Shown here: positions 18,450 through 26,654 of the stretch, one piece after another | How positions within the stretch are numbered: the stretch's first letter is position 1 | Layout of the letters: each line of letters opens with the position of its first letter | Source of the DNA: Syntrophaceae bacterium | GTDB lineage: Bacteria > Desulfobacterota > Syntrophia > Syntrophales > Smithellaceae | Length of the DNA stretch: 64,000 bases | Assembly: GCA_018436925.1 (NCBI GenBank) | Contig: JAHDKI010000009.1 | Span: 124,001 to 188,000, forward strand | Direction: 5' to 3' | Made by a program: the position numbers and the translations under genes | Notes under the pieces: generated by a model | Seen by the model: the letters and a program-made list of their open reading frames with translations, nothing else | Told to the model about the DNA's origin: nothing | The model's database searches: none

Positions 18450-19007
18450 ATGAACCGTTTACGAGACATATTCAATTTGCCCAATACCATTACTTTGGCG
18501 CGCATCAGCGTGGTGCCGTTTCTGTTTGTCTTGCTTTGCAATCCCGGACCGTTTTGGTCGGTGGTTCTCGCGGCGCTTTTTGTGCTGGCGTCGATCACTG
18601 ATTTTGTGGACGGGTTTATTGCGAGACGTTACAACCTGATCACCACGCTGGGAAAGTTTCTCGATCCTCTGGCGGATAAACTGATCGTCAATTCGGCGAT
18701 GATTCTGATGATTCCGTCCGGCCGGATCGAAGCCTGGATAGTGGTGATCATCATCATGCGCGATTTGATTGTGGACGGACTGCGCAGCATGGCCTCTTCG
18801 GAGGGGGTGTACATCCAGGCGAGCACGTTGGGAAAACAAAAGACCGTGGCACAGATCGTGGCCGTCACCGCCTTGATGATCCACTACCCGTTTTTGGGTC
18901 TGGATGCGCATTTTATCGGCACCGTCATTTTGTATGTCGCTCTGTTTTTAACCGTATATTCCGGCATGGACTATGCCGTCAAATTCTTTCGCCGTGCGGA
19001 AAAGTGA
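18450..19007 (+). CDS. pgsA: CDP-diacylglycerol-glycerol-3-phosphate 3-phosphatidyltransferase
   Basis: Integral inner-membrane enzyme making phosphatidylglycerol phosphate, the precursor of phosphatidylglycerol and cardiolipin. The 185-residue protein has the CDP-alcohol phosphotransferase motif, seen as DFVDGFIARR followed by GKFLDPLADK, plus the NLPNTITLARI start common in PgsA. At least four hydrophobic helices are visible. The ATG at 18450 has a GGGGT site about ten bases upstream. An ATG at 18432 is an alternative. It is the last protein gene of the long run, just before two tRNA genes. Confidence 0.92.
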   Translation: MNRLRDIFNLPNTITLARISVVPFLFVLLCNPGPFWSVVLAALFVLASITDFVDGFIARRYNLITTLGKFLDPLADKLIVNSAMILMIPSGRIEAWIVVIIIMRDLIVDGLRSMASSEGVYIQASTLGKQKTVAQIVAVTALMIHYPFLGLDAHFIGTVILYVALFLTVYSGMDYAVKFFRRAEK

Positions 19008-19042
19008 TTCCGTCGGGAAAACGGGTTATTTTGATTTTTTTA

Positions 19043-19072
19043 TTGACAAGACGCGGGCATTTATTGTATCAG
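19043..19072 (+). promoter_or_regulatory. Promoter of the tRNA-Gly/tRNA-Cys pair
   Basis: Perfect -35 TTGACA at 19043-19048, 18-base spacer, -10 TATCAG at 19067-19072. Initiation would fall about nine bases before the tRNA-Gly 5' end. Confidence 0.6.
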
Positions 19073-19087
19073 TCCTTCCTCAAGTGA

Positions 19088-19162
19088 GCGGGCGTAACTC
19101 AGTGGTAGAGTGCTACCTTGCCAAGGTAGACGTCGACGGTTCAAATCCGTTCGCCCGCTCCA
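19088..19162 (+). tRNA. tRNA-Gly (GCC anticodon)
   Basis: The acceptor stem GCGGGCG pairs with CGCCCGC at 19152-19158. The anticodon loop TTGCCAA sits between CTACC and GGTAG, giving anticodon GCC. The T-loop TTCAAAT is normal, and the CCA end is encoded at 19160-19162. It shares a transcript with tRNA-Cys 9 bases later. Confidence 0.95.
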
Positions 19163-19171
19163 TTTTTTTAT

Positions 19172-19247
19172 GGCGGCATAGCCAAGTGGCTAAGGCAGCG
19201 GTCTGCAAAACCGTTATTCTCCGGTTCAAATCCGGATGCCGCCTCCA
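19172..19247 (+). tRNA. tRNA-Cys (GCA anticodon)
   Basis: Acceptor arms GGCGGCA and TGCCGCC pair fully. The anticodon loop CTGCAAA between CGGT-type stem arms gives anticodon GCA. The T-loop TTCAAAT is normal and CCA is encoded at 19245-19247. A terminator follows within 30 bases. Confidence 0.95.
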
Positions 19248-19271
19248 GCATCATTCAGGAGTTTGCTTGTC

Positions 19272-19292
19272 AGGAGGAGACTCCTTTTTTTG
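19272..19292 (+). terminator. Rho-independent terminator after tRNA-Cys
   Basis: Stem AGGAG/CTCCT closed by a GAGA (GNRA) tetraloop, followed by seven T residues. A longer alternative pairing uses AGGAGT at 19257-19262 with ACTCCT. It ends the tRNA transcript 33 bases before the PilT-like gene. Confidence 0.65.
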
Positions 19293-19325
19293 TTTGCGCG
19301 ATTTCTTTCAGAAAGAAGCAAACAT

Positions 19326-20594
19326 ATGTTCAACCGATTCACCGATCTGATCCTTTCTTCAGCCCGCAAGGGCCATTCCGATTTGCATCTGTGCGGCAAC
19401 CAGCCCGTCGTTTATCGCAAGGACGGGCAGATCAACTTTAGCCATGAATCGCGCTGGAGCCACCAGGACGTGGAAACCCTCTGCCGGGACATGCTCAATG
19501 CCCGCCAGAAGGAAATCCTCAGAAGCCGCTGGTCCGTTGATTTTGCGCTCTCCATCGGCAATATACGCGTCCGGGTCAGCATTTTCAACACGGCTTCGGG
19601 AGCGAGCCTTGCCGTGCGTCTTTTGCCCGGCGCGATTCCCTCCATTGACCACCTGAATCTTCATCCATCGCTGAAATCCATCAGCGATCTGAAAGCGGGT
19701 CTGGTGCTGGTGTGCGGAACAACCGGATGCGGAAAAACGACGACGATCGCGTCTCTTCTCGCAGAAATCAATACAAAACGTTCGGCGCATATCGTGACCC
19801 TTGAAGACCCGATCGAATATCGAATTCCGTCCGTAAAATCATTTGTCGAACAGCGGGAAGTCGGCACGCATGTGCCCTCCATCGAACGGGGCCTTATCGA
19901 CGTCATGCGAGCCGATCCGGATGTCATCATGGTGGGCGAATTACGGGAACCGGAGACCATCCGGCTGACGCTCAACGCCGCCGAATCCGGCCATTTGGTC
20001 ATCGGGACCCTGCACGCGACCAATATGGAAGACGCTCTTTACCGGATCATCAATTCCGTCACGCCGGATGCGGAAGAGTATATCCGCTATCAACTGGCGT
20101 CCACCATTTCATGGGTCATTTTGCAGAAACTGATTTATCACGAACAGGATCGATTCCGGGTGCCGCTTCTGGCCGTCATGCGGGGGACAAGCCAGATCAA
20201 AGGAATTATCCGCGAGAAAAAACTCCATCAGATAGAAAATGCCATGCATACCGGAAAGACGGAGGGCATGTTCACGCAGGAGCGGTATCTGAAAGAAGTT
20301 ATCGAAACGCGACGCAAATTCGACAATCCCTACGCCAATTTCCGCCCCTCCGCGGAGGCGGTAGCCCCGCCGGTTAACGACTCGGCGCTGTTCGACCCGG
20401 AAGGGCGTTCGGATGTTCCGCTGTGGACGCTCCCGACGGAAGAAACATCAGCCGCTCCAAAGGCAGACCGGCGGAAAAAACAGGTCAGCCTTCCCCTTCA
20501 AAACGGCGATGACGCTCACTACATCATCACTGAAAGCGATGATTTATCCGAGATCATTGCCCAGACGCAAAATCATCTGTCTCCCAAAAAATAA
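19326..20594 (+). CDS. PilT/PilU-like type IV pilus retraction ATPase
   Basis: A 422-residue secretion-superfamily ATPase. An N-terminal PilT-type PAS-like domain starts at about residue 10 (SDLHL motif). Walker A GTTGCGKTT carries K137. LEDPIEYRI is the Asp box, MRADPDVIMVGELREPET holds Walker B, and HLVIGTLHATN is the His box. It lacks the MshEN or N1 domains of extension ATPases, so a retraction role is likely, possibly for the pilus locus starting at 22145. The C-terminal 70 residues are an unusual low-complexity, proline- and charge-rich extension not typical of PilT. An upstream frame to 19236 would overlap tRNA-Cys, so the ATG at 19326 is used. Confidence 0.85.
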   Translation: MFNRFTDLILSSARKGHSDLHLCGNQPVVYRKDGQINFSHESRWSHQDVETLCRDMLNARQKEILRSRWSVDFALSIGNIRVRVSIFNTASGASLAVRLLPGAIPSIDHLNLHPSLKSISDLKAGLVLVCGTTGCGKTTTIASLLAEINTKRSAHIVTLEDPIEYRIPSVKSFVEQREVGTHVPSIERGLIDVMRADPDVIMVGELREPETIRLTLNAAESGHLVIGTLHATNMEDALYRIINSVTPDAEEYIRYQLASTISWVILQKLIYHEQDRFRVPLLAVMRGTSQIKGIIREKKLHQIENAMHTGKTEGMFTQERYLKEVIETRRKFDNPYANFRPSAEAVAPPVNDSALFDPEGRSDVPLWTLPTEETSAAPKADRRKKQVSLPLQNGDDAHYIITESDDLSEIIAQTQNHLSPKK

Positions 20595-20657
20595 ACTTTA
20601 TGCAGGCAAAGGAATAGACCTTCCCGCTTATTTTTCAGGCGACTATGCGCGGCAAGA

Positions 20658-21959
20658 TCAGCGAATCATCTTTTCGCGGAATATCTTCCATTCACCGTTG
20701 ATTTTCCTCAAATCCAGCTGTTTACCGCCGCTGCTCTTCAGGATTGACGAGCTGTAATGCTGCGTAAATGCGGCTGTGGCCGTGTTGTGGCCGGGCTGGA
20801 TACGGATATTTTCAAGGCGGACGCGAATGTGTTGGCTGCGGCTGCGGATGTCGATTTTATTTTGCACCCAGGCGTTTAGAGTCATTCCGCGGGAACGGAA
20901 ATTCGACGCGTACAAAGACCGGAAGGTCTCCATATTGCCGGATTCCCAACTGGCGGCCCATTTCACAACCAGTTTGCGGATCTCTTCCCGATCGGCTGAA
21001 AAGTCGGCAACCGGCGCGGTGACAGGCGCAACAATTGGCGCGGCAATCTGGGAAGGGGGCAATTCATCCATGGCGTACCAGCGGTTGTTGATACGTTCGA
21101 GCGTCAGGCGCAGGTAAGATCCCTGAAAAGTGTTGTCTTTATGAATGGAGGTGATTTGATCGAAAAGGATCACCGCGGAATTGCCGTAACGGAGAATAGA
21201 CACGTCGCGGGGAGTTAGTGCAAAGTGCTGAGAAAAAGTCATGAGGTCCCGGAACTGGCGCTGGAGCATGTCTCTCTTTTTATTTTTGATTTCCATTCCG
21301 GACAAGTAGAGCTTATCTAAAGTCTCCAGGCTTCCCGCCTGAAAGGCGGCGTTCCAATCGGCGAGAAATTTATCCAGATCATTTTTGCCGGCTGCGCGTT
21401 GAGACGGAAGAAGCCAGTTAATGGATTCACAAATGACCACAGGCGTTTTGTTGAGCTGGACATAGTTGACAAGCCGCTGAACATCCGTGTCGCGCAAAAC
21501 CACGCAACCATTCGACTGGAAGGGCACAAGGGGTTTGGTGGTGCCGTGAATCCAGATATTGGTTCCGTTGCGGCCGGCCCTCTGATCGGAAATGTTGGGA
21601 TAGTCCAGAGGCAGAGCGATCGTGCCGTAAGTTTCCGGGGGGCCGGGATTCCTGGCGACTTTCGTGATGAAAAAAATCCCTTCGGGCGTTCTGGCGTCTC
21701 CTTCAATTTGTTTGCCTCCGGCATTCTTGCCGGTGGAGCAAGGCGCTGCAAAAACTTTATGGATCTGTTCCTCTTTTTTAAAAACAAATAATTTCTGTTC
21801 TTTTTTATCAACGACGATGGCATAGCCCGAATCCATCCACACGATTGAATCCGGGATTTTCTCTTCACGGGGTGAGATGGATGACGGTGTTTGTGAAGGG
21901 GAGACCAGCGAGAGAAGGAAAAGAACGGAAAAAAAGGAAACGGCAACGCGAAAGATCAT
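20658..21959 (-). CDS. L,D-transpeptidase (YkuD) with tandem NTF2-like domains
   Basis: A 433-residue secreted protein. After an N-terminal signal peptide (hydrophobic residues about 4-20), a YkuD catalytic domain (about 45-180) shows WIHGTT and the active-site SNGC with C152. Enzymes of this fold form or edit 3-3 peptidoglycan cross-links, or attach proteins to peptidoglycan. The C-terminal half appears to be two related alpha+beta modules. One begins near residue 200 (FLADWNAAFQAGSLETLDKLY) and one near 330 (LVVKWAASWESGNMETFRSLY). Both resemble SnoaL/NTF2-like folds with unknown ligand. It is convergent with the PilT-like gene and divergent from the pilus operon. Confidence 0.85.
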   Translation of the reverse strand: MIFRVAVSFFSVLFLLSLVSPSQTPSSISPREEKIPDSIVWMDSGYAIVVDKKEQKLFVFKKEEQIHKVFAAPCSTGKNAGGKQIEGDARTPEGIFFITKVARNPGPPETYGTIALPLDYPNISDQRAGRNGTNIWIHGTTKPLVPFQSNGCVVLRDTDVQRLVNYVQLNKTPVVICESINWLLPSQRAAGKNDLDKFLADWNAAFQAGSLETLDKLYLSGMEIKNKKRDMLQRQFRDLMTFSQHFALTPRDVSILRYGNSAVILFDQITSIHKDNTFQGSYLRLTLERINNRWYAMDELPPSQIAAPIVAPVTAPVADFSADREEIRKLVVKWAASWESGNMETFRSLYASNFRSRGMTLNAWVQNKIDIRSRSQHIRVRLENIRIQPGHNTATAAFTQHYSSSILKSSGGKQLDLRKINGEWKIFREKMIR

Positions 21960-22072
21960 ACAATACTTTCCTCAAAGTTTTGACTTCGTCATCTAGCAAA
22001 TATTTATTATCTATTCAAGATATTTCAAATAAAAACTCTGCAACAATATTTGGAGAAAAAATTCAAATTGTG

Positions 22073-22101
22073 TTGAAATAATATATAAATGCTTGTATAA
22101 G
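22073..22101 (+). promoter_or_regulatory. Sigma-70 type promoter of the pilus assembly operon
   Basis: -35 TTGAAA at 22073-22078, 17-base spacer and -10 TATAAG at 22096-22101, in an AT-rich divergent intergenic region. Transcription would start near 22108, before the mshI-like start at 22145. Confidence 0.6.
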
Positions 22102-22144
22102 TGAAGCAATTTAATACTTGGACGAGACATACGGGAGATCCGGC

Positions 22145-23968
22145 TTGGCAAAAACTAAAGACACAAGTTCGACGGAAAAACTCTTGCAGCTCATCAGGGG
22201 AAATCCTGAAACCGCCCAATCACAGGAGAAACAAAGCAAGAACGCGGCAATCAAAAAACCGTCCTCCTCAACGATGGCGAGTCTTTTCGGAACCGGACGC
22301 AAGTATACGGTTGGCGTCGATGTCGGGCAGGATTTCCTTTATTTGGTGAAAATGACAGGTTCCGCGGAAGGCAAGCCGGTCTGGATTGACTCGCGGATAA
22401 TTCCTTGTTCTCAGTTTTCCACGCGCGACTCCGACGAGTTTAAATCATTTCTGAAAGAATCGATAACAAATTTTTCCGGACAGATCTCTTCCTGCTCCTT
22501 CTGGGCGATGATCCCTTCCGCCGATGTCAACATCGTGCATATCAAGATTCCGCGCGTCGCCAGAAAGCAGATGAATAACGTCATTTACTGGACGGCGAAA
22601 AAGGAAAATCCGATTGATGAAAAAGAGTCGGTTTTCGACTATGAAATTCAAGCTGAAATAACCGACCAGGGCATGCCGAAATATGCCGTCATGGTTTATA
22701 CGGCGCCGCGAGATGAAGTTGAAAAGCTCAAGGCGTTTTTCGCTTCGGCGGGCATCGCGCTTGAGGGGATCACGATTGCGCCGTATGCGGTTCAAAATAT
22801 CTTTCGAACGAAATGGCTGAATGTTTCCCAAGCCTGCTTTGCCACCTTATTTATCGGCACCGATTTCTCGAGAATCGACATTTATAAAGACGGCCATCTG
22901 GCAATGACCCGCGGCGTCAAGACGGGGATCACGAGCATGGTTGAGGCCATTGAAGAGGCCCAGGGAGAAGCGCCCCACGGAAAGCCGATGACCCAGGAAG
23001 AGTCCAAACAGGCGTTCCGGAGTTATTTCGCCTCTGATGCGTCGAATCGCAAAGTCGCGGACAATCTCGGACTGACCCGCGATCAGATCATGGACATGGT
23101 CGAACCGGCCATGGACAGGCTAACCCGGCAAATTGAAAGAACACTGGAGTATTACACGACCTCCGTCGGATATGAACGAGTCGAAAAACTATACGTCTCT
23201 TCCACGGCGGATATTTATCTTCCCATTCTTGAGCGGCTGCAGGACCAACTCGGCCTTGAAGCGGAATTATTCGATCCCTTCGCCGGACGTGCGATTCCGG
23301 GAATCTCCATGCTGCCGGCCGAGTCCCGAATCGCCATGACTCCCGCCCTGGGATTGGCCTTGTCCGACCGGTTACGCACCCCGAATTTAATTTTTACCTA
23401 CCGCGAAAAGAAGCGTGAAGAAAACGAGCGGATGATTAATCGAGTGATCGTTTCTGCTTTTGCGATGATCCTCTTGATCTGCGCAGGAATTCTGGTCCAT
23501 CAGGCCATTCAGATCCAACAAAACAGATCGCTAAAGACCCAGTTGGAAAAGGAATTGGCTTTATATGATCCGGTGCTGTCGACTGAAAAAGTTGCAAAGG
23601 TTAAAGAGGATTTAAAAGGCAGGCTTCTTCAAAGAAAGCACTATGCCAGAAAGTATGTCGGCATGGCCGTAATCGGCGAATTGTCGGCGCTGACCCCGAA
23701 ACATGTAAGGCTTCTAGCGCTTCGCATCGCTCAGGAAAGCGCCGTTGCACAGGGAAAGGACGCAAAGCCGTCTGATGCGCCGGATGACATCACGATCGAG
23801 GGCATTGTGCGCGCCGACCGCGAGCAGCTTGATGCCATGCTGGCGAATTATGTCATGAAACTTGAGAATTCGCCGATGTTTCGCCAAGTGGTATTACAAA
23901 AAAGCGCCGTGGTTCCTTTCCGAAAGGAAGAGGTTCTTCATTTCACTTTAAAAGCGAAGACAGGGTAG
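22145..23968 (+). CDS. PilM-PilN fusion protein (MshI-like)
   Basis: A 607-residue inner-membrane assembly protein. Residues about 50-400 form a PilM/FtsA-like actin fold beginning with VGVDVGQDFLYL. A single transmembrane helix lies at about 436-456, and a PilN-like periplasmic part with a coiled-coil start and a ferredoxin-like fold completes the protein. Separate pilM and pilN genes are usual in type IV pilus operons, so here the two are joined. The first about 45 residues are charged and low-complexity. The TTG at 22145 has GGGAGA six bases upstream. A TTG at 22118 is in frame. Gene order (this, PilO-like, PilP-like, secretin, ExeA-like, PilB-like, PilC-like) matches the MSHA cluster of Vibrio. 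Confidence 0.8.
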   Translation: MAKTKDTSSTEKLLQLIRGNPETAQSQEKQSKNAAIKKPSSSTMASLFGTGRKYTVGVDVGQDFLYLVKMTGSAEGKPVWIDSRIIPCSQFSTRDSDEFKSFLKESITNFSGQISSCSFWAMIPSADVNIVHIKIPRVARKQMNNVIYWTAKKENPIDEKESVFDYEIQAEITDQGMPKYAVMVYTAPRDEVEKLKAFFASAGIALEGITIAPYAVQNIFRTKWLNVSQACFATLFIGTDFSRIDIYKDGHLAMTRGVKTGITSMVEAIEEAQGEAPHGKPMTQEESKQAFRSYFASDASNRKVADNLGLTRDQIMDMVEPAMDRLTRQIERTLEYYTTSVGYERVEKLYVSSTADIYLPILERLQDQLGLEAELFDPFAGRAIPGISMLPAESRIAMTPALGLALSDRLRTPNLIFTYREKKREENERMINRVIVSAFAMILLICAGILVHQAIQIQQNRSLKTQLEKELALYDPVLSTEKVAKVKEDLKGRLLQRKHYARKYVGMAVIGELSALTPKHVRLLALRIAQESAVAQGKDAKPSDAPDDITIEGIVRADREQLDAMLANYVMKLENSPMFRQVVLQKSAVVPFRKEEVLHFTLKAKTG

Positions 23969-23974
23969 CGAACC

Positions 23975-24511
23975 ATGGAGAAAAAAGAAAATATTCTGCC
24001 GGCAAAAAGTATGGGTTACCTGATCATCTGTGGCGCTGTGATCGTTATTCTGATCCTGGTCGGCGTTTTGCCTCTCTATCGTTATAATACAAGCGTCAAA
24101 AGGCAGGTTGAAAAGCTGCAATATGCGCTCGAAGAACAGAAAGGCCTGGGGCCCGTTTATCAGGCGCTGACCCAGGCGCAGGCTAAGAACATTTCCGGAG
24201 CGCTGCCCGATCCGCCAAAACAGGCCCTAGCGTTTGATCAGGCCGACAGCTTTCAGGATACGTTTCGAACCATTGCGGGCAAGTCGGGGTTGATGACTGT
24301 TTCTCTCACCCCGGATATTGCTTCATTTTCAGAATCTTCGCGCTCATTGATTTATTCGGCGGTGCTCAAGGGCGAGTATGATAATTTCCGGCGCATGCTG
24401 GCAGGTTTGGGCGCTGTTGCCTATGTTGATCGAATTGAAGAAATCAGCCTGCGGCAGTTCAGCGATTCCATGGAATTTCGTCTGCGAATTCGAATTGCGC
24501 TGAAAGGATAG
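23975..24511 (+). CDS. PilO-like pilus assembly protein (MshJ-like)
   Basis: A 178-residue inner-membrane protein with one N-terminal transmembrane helix (about 12-32), a coiled-coil stretch (about 38-70), and a C-terminal alpha/beta region like the periplasmic ferredoxin fold of PilO. By position it should pair with the PilN part of the preceding fusion protein in the alignment complex that links the cytoplasmic motor to the secretin. Sequence identity to PilO is weak, so the call rests on topology and gene order. It starts 6 bases after the PilM-PilN gene. Confidence 0.7.
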   Translation: MEKKENILPAKSMGYLIICGAVIVILILVGVLPLYRYNTSVKRQVEKLQYALEEQKGLGPVYQALTQAQAKNISGALPDPPKQALAFDQADSFQDTFRTIAGKSGLMTVSLTPDIASFSESSRSLIYSAVLKGEYDNFRRMLAGLGAVAYVDRIEEISLRQFSDSMEFRLRIRIALKG

Positions 24512-24525
24512 TCGGGTAAGGAGCC

Positions 24526-25023
24526 ATGCAGAAACTCAACAAAAGACAGATCATCATCCTTTGTGTGGCGTTTTTGTTCATGCTTTATGCGGCCTACGAA
24601 CTGGCGATTGTTCGACCTGCCGCCAAGAAGGCCAAAACGGACATGAACCCGACCCGGGTTTCCGACTTTATTTCAACGGTGAATGCCGAACTGGCGGGAA
24701 GCCAGGCCGCCGCTGTGGACGAGTATATCGCGCGCCGGGCGGAAACCAAATGGGACGCCTCGCCTTTCTGGGACCGGGTTTCCTACAGAGAGTGGGCGGG
24801 CGGCACGGCAGGCTCACATCAGGCGGGGTCGGCCGTCAAAATCATTTACTCGGGTTTTGTTGACGCAGGCGGAAAGCAAATGGCCGTCATCAACGGGTGG
24901 GAATATACCGCAGGGGAGGCCCTTGAAATGGAGGGGTACATCTTGAAACGCATTACGCCGTTTCGGGTGATTATTGAAAACAGAAATACGGGGAGCGAGT
25001 TGGCCGTTCCCATTCAGGAATGA
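24526..25023 (+). CDS. PilP-like pilus assembly protein (MshK-like)
   Basis: A 165-residue protein with an N-terminal transmembrane segment (about 9-25) rather than a lipobox. The compact C-terminal beta domain holds GWEYTAGEALEMEGYILK and then ITPFRVIIENRN. That pattern of a short beta sandwich before a secretin gene is typical of PilP/MshK/GspC homology regions, which contact the secretin N-domains. An AAGGAG ribosome site precedes the ATG. The stop overlaps the ATG at 25020 in the following reading frame. Confidence 0.65.
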   Translation: MQKLNKRQIIILCVAFLFMLYAAYELAIVRPAAKKAKTDMNPTRVSDFISTVNAELAGSQAAAVDEYIARRAETKWDASPFWDRVSYREWAGGTAGSHQAGSAVKIIYSGFVDAGGKQMAVINGWEYTAGEALEMEGYILKRITPFRVIIENRNTGSELAVPIQE

Positions 25024-25046
25024 ACGCTAAGCGGGAGGGTACCGTC

Positions 25047-26630
25047 TTGAGATTTTTATCAGGTCATCATGCAAGGATCGGACTACTGATCGCAGCCGCC
25101 GGACTGGCGATTTGTCTGGGGTGCGCCGCAGAAAGACAGGACTTGAAGAAAGATCCGTTTTTTGAAAAGTGGACCACGCTGGCTGAAGAGTCCAAAGGGC
25201 ATTCACCGTCTCCGGAGCCCCGTCACATAGAGCTTTCAACGCAAAGTACGGCAAAGCCCTCTTATGGGGCGCAGATCGGACCGGAGGAAAGGACGCTGCC
25301 TTCAAGACGTATCACGCTCGTCATGCGTCAGGCGGATCTCAAAGCCGTGCTCAGGGCTCTGGCCAAGTCCGTCAATCTGAATATTATGGTGAAAAATTCC
25401 CTGACCGGCGAAATCAATGTCGATTTTCGCGATGTTCCCTGGGATCAGGCCTTCAATGGCGTTTTGAGCACCCACGGTCTATCCTATAAGTGGGAAGGGG
25501 ATATTCTGCGGGTCATGACGATTGAAGATATTGAACAGGAGTTGAAACAAAAAGTCACCATCCGCGATACGTCGTGGGTTGAGCCGCTGCTCCCTCCGCA
25601 ATTCGTGAAGATTAATTTTGCCAACCCCAAAAAGCTCGGCGAAAATCTTCTTGAGTTTCTTACAAAGGACAAAGACGGAAAACCTCGCGGGTCTATCAAG
25701 GTGGACGATCACAACAACGCGCTTATCATTTCCGCCATTCGCGACGACATGGACCGGATTCTTTCGATCATCCGCGATGTGGACCGGCCGACGCCTCAGA
25801 TTTTGATCAAAGCCAATATCGTGGAAACCACCAAAAATGTGGCGCGCGATCTGGGCGTAATGTGGGGAGGGCGTTACAACACAGGAGATTTTACCACTCT
25901 GGGCGGAGGAGGCCGATCCACGGCGGGCGGGCCGATCAATCCGACAAGTGGTCCGACGGGCATCGGCGACTGGCCTTTTGCGTCCAACTTTCAGGCGCTC
26001 AATCTTACCGATACGGCAGCCGGTTCACTGGCCCTTCTGATTGGAACGATCGGCGGAAATATTCTGGAAATACAGCTCCAGGCGCTTCAAAAAGACAACA
26101 AGCTCAACATCCTGTCGAGTCCGTCCATCACCACGCTCGATAACCAGAAAGCTTTTACGGAAAATGGAGAGCGTGTTCCCTACATCACCCGCGAGATCGA
26201 CGCCAGCGGCAATGAGACCCGGACGGTCAAATTCGAAGACGTCGTTCTGCGCCTTGAAATCACCCCGCACGTCATCGACGACAAACACCTGAAGATGGAC
26301 ATCCTGGTGAAGAAGGACGAAGTGGACGCGCTTCGCAATGTCGACGGCAATCCTTACATCATCAAAAAACAGACGCAGACCTCGCTGATCGTCCGCGACG
26401 GCGAGACGATCGTGATTTCAGGGCTGACTAAACAGCGTTTAGCCAAAGGAGACGCAGGTTGGCCTCTGCTTAAAGATATTCCCGTTTTGGGATATGTTTT
26501 TAAATCCGACAGCAAAAGCGATGCGATGGAGGAAGTTCTCATCTTCATTACGCCGCACGTCCTGCAGGTGGCGGCTTTGGATCAGCCGGGCTCCCGGATC
26601 AAAGACAAAGCGGCCCCGGCAACGGAATAA
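25047..26630 (+). CDS. Outer-membrane secretin, PilQ/MshL-like lipoprotein
   Basis: Forms the outer-membrane channel for the pilus. After a signal peptide with lipobox CLGC, the protein has a secretin/TonB short N-terminal domain (VMRQADLKAVLRALAKSVNLN), a NolW-like N-domain, and the C-terminal secretin pore. The pore has the hairpin sequence VPYITRE and the SSPSITTLDNQ, GLTKQR and IPVLGYVFKS motifs. The lipid anchor means it may not need a separate pilotin. The TTG at 25047 follows a GGGAGGG site at eight bases and gives 527 residues. An ATG at 25020 overlapping the preceding stop is the alternative. A glycine-rich loop near residues 285-310 is the gate-region insertion. Confidence 0.88.
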   Translation: MRFLSGHHARIGLLIAAAGLAICLGCAAERQDLKKDPFFEKWTTLAEESKGHSPSPEPRHIELSTQSTAKPSYGAQIGPEERTLPSRRITLVMRQADLKAVLRALAKSVNLNIMVKNSLTGEINVDFRDVPWDQAFNGVLSTHGLSYKWEGDILRVMTIEDIEQELKQKVTIRDTSWVEPLLPPQFVKINFANPKKLGENLLEFLTKDKDGKPRGSIKVDDHNNALIISAIRDDMDRILSIIRDVDRPTPQILIKANIVETTKNVARDLGVMWGGRYNTGDFTTLGGGGRSTAGGPINPTSGPTGIGDWPFASNFQALNLTDTAAGSLALLIGTIGGNILEIQLQALQKDNKLNILSSPSITTLDNQKAFTENGERVPYITREIDASGNETRTVKFEDVVLRLEITPHVIDDKHLKMDILVKKDEVDALRNVDGNPYIIKKQTQTSLIVRDGETIVISGLTKQRLAKGDAGWPLLKDIPVLGYVFKSDSKSDAMEEVLIFITPHVLQVAALDQPGSRIKDKAAPATE

Positions 26631-26654
26631 TTTGCTGAAGCGTCAGGAAACATC

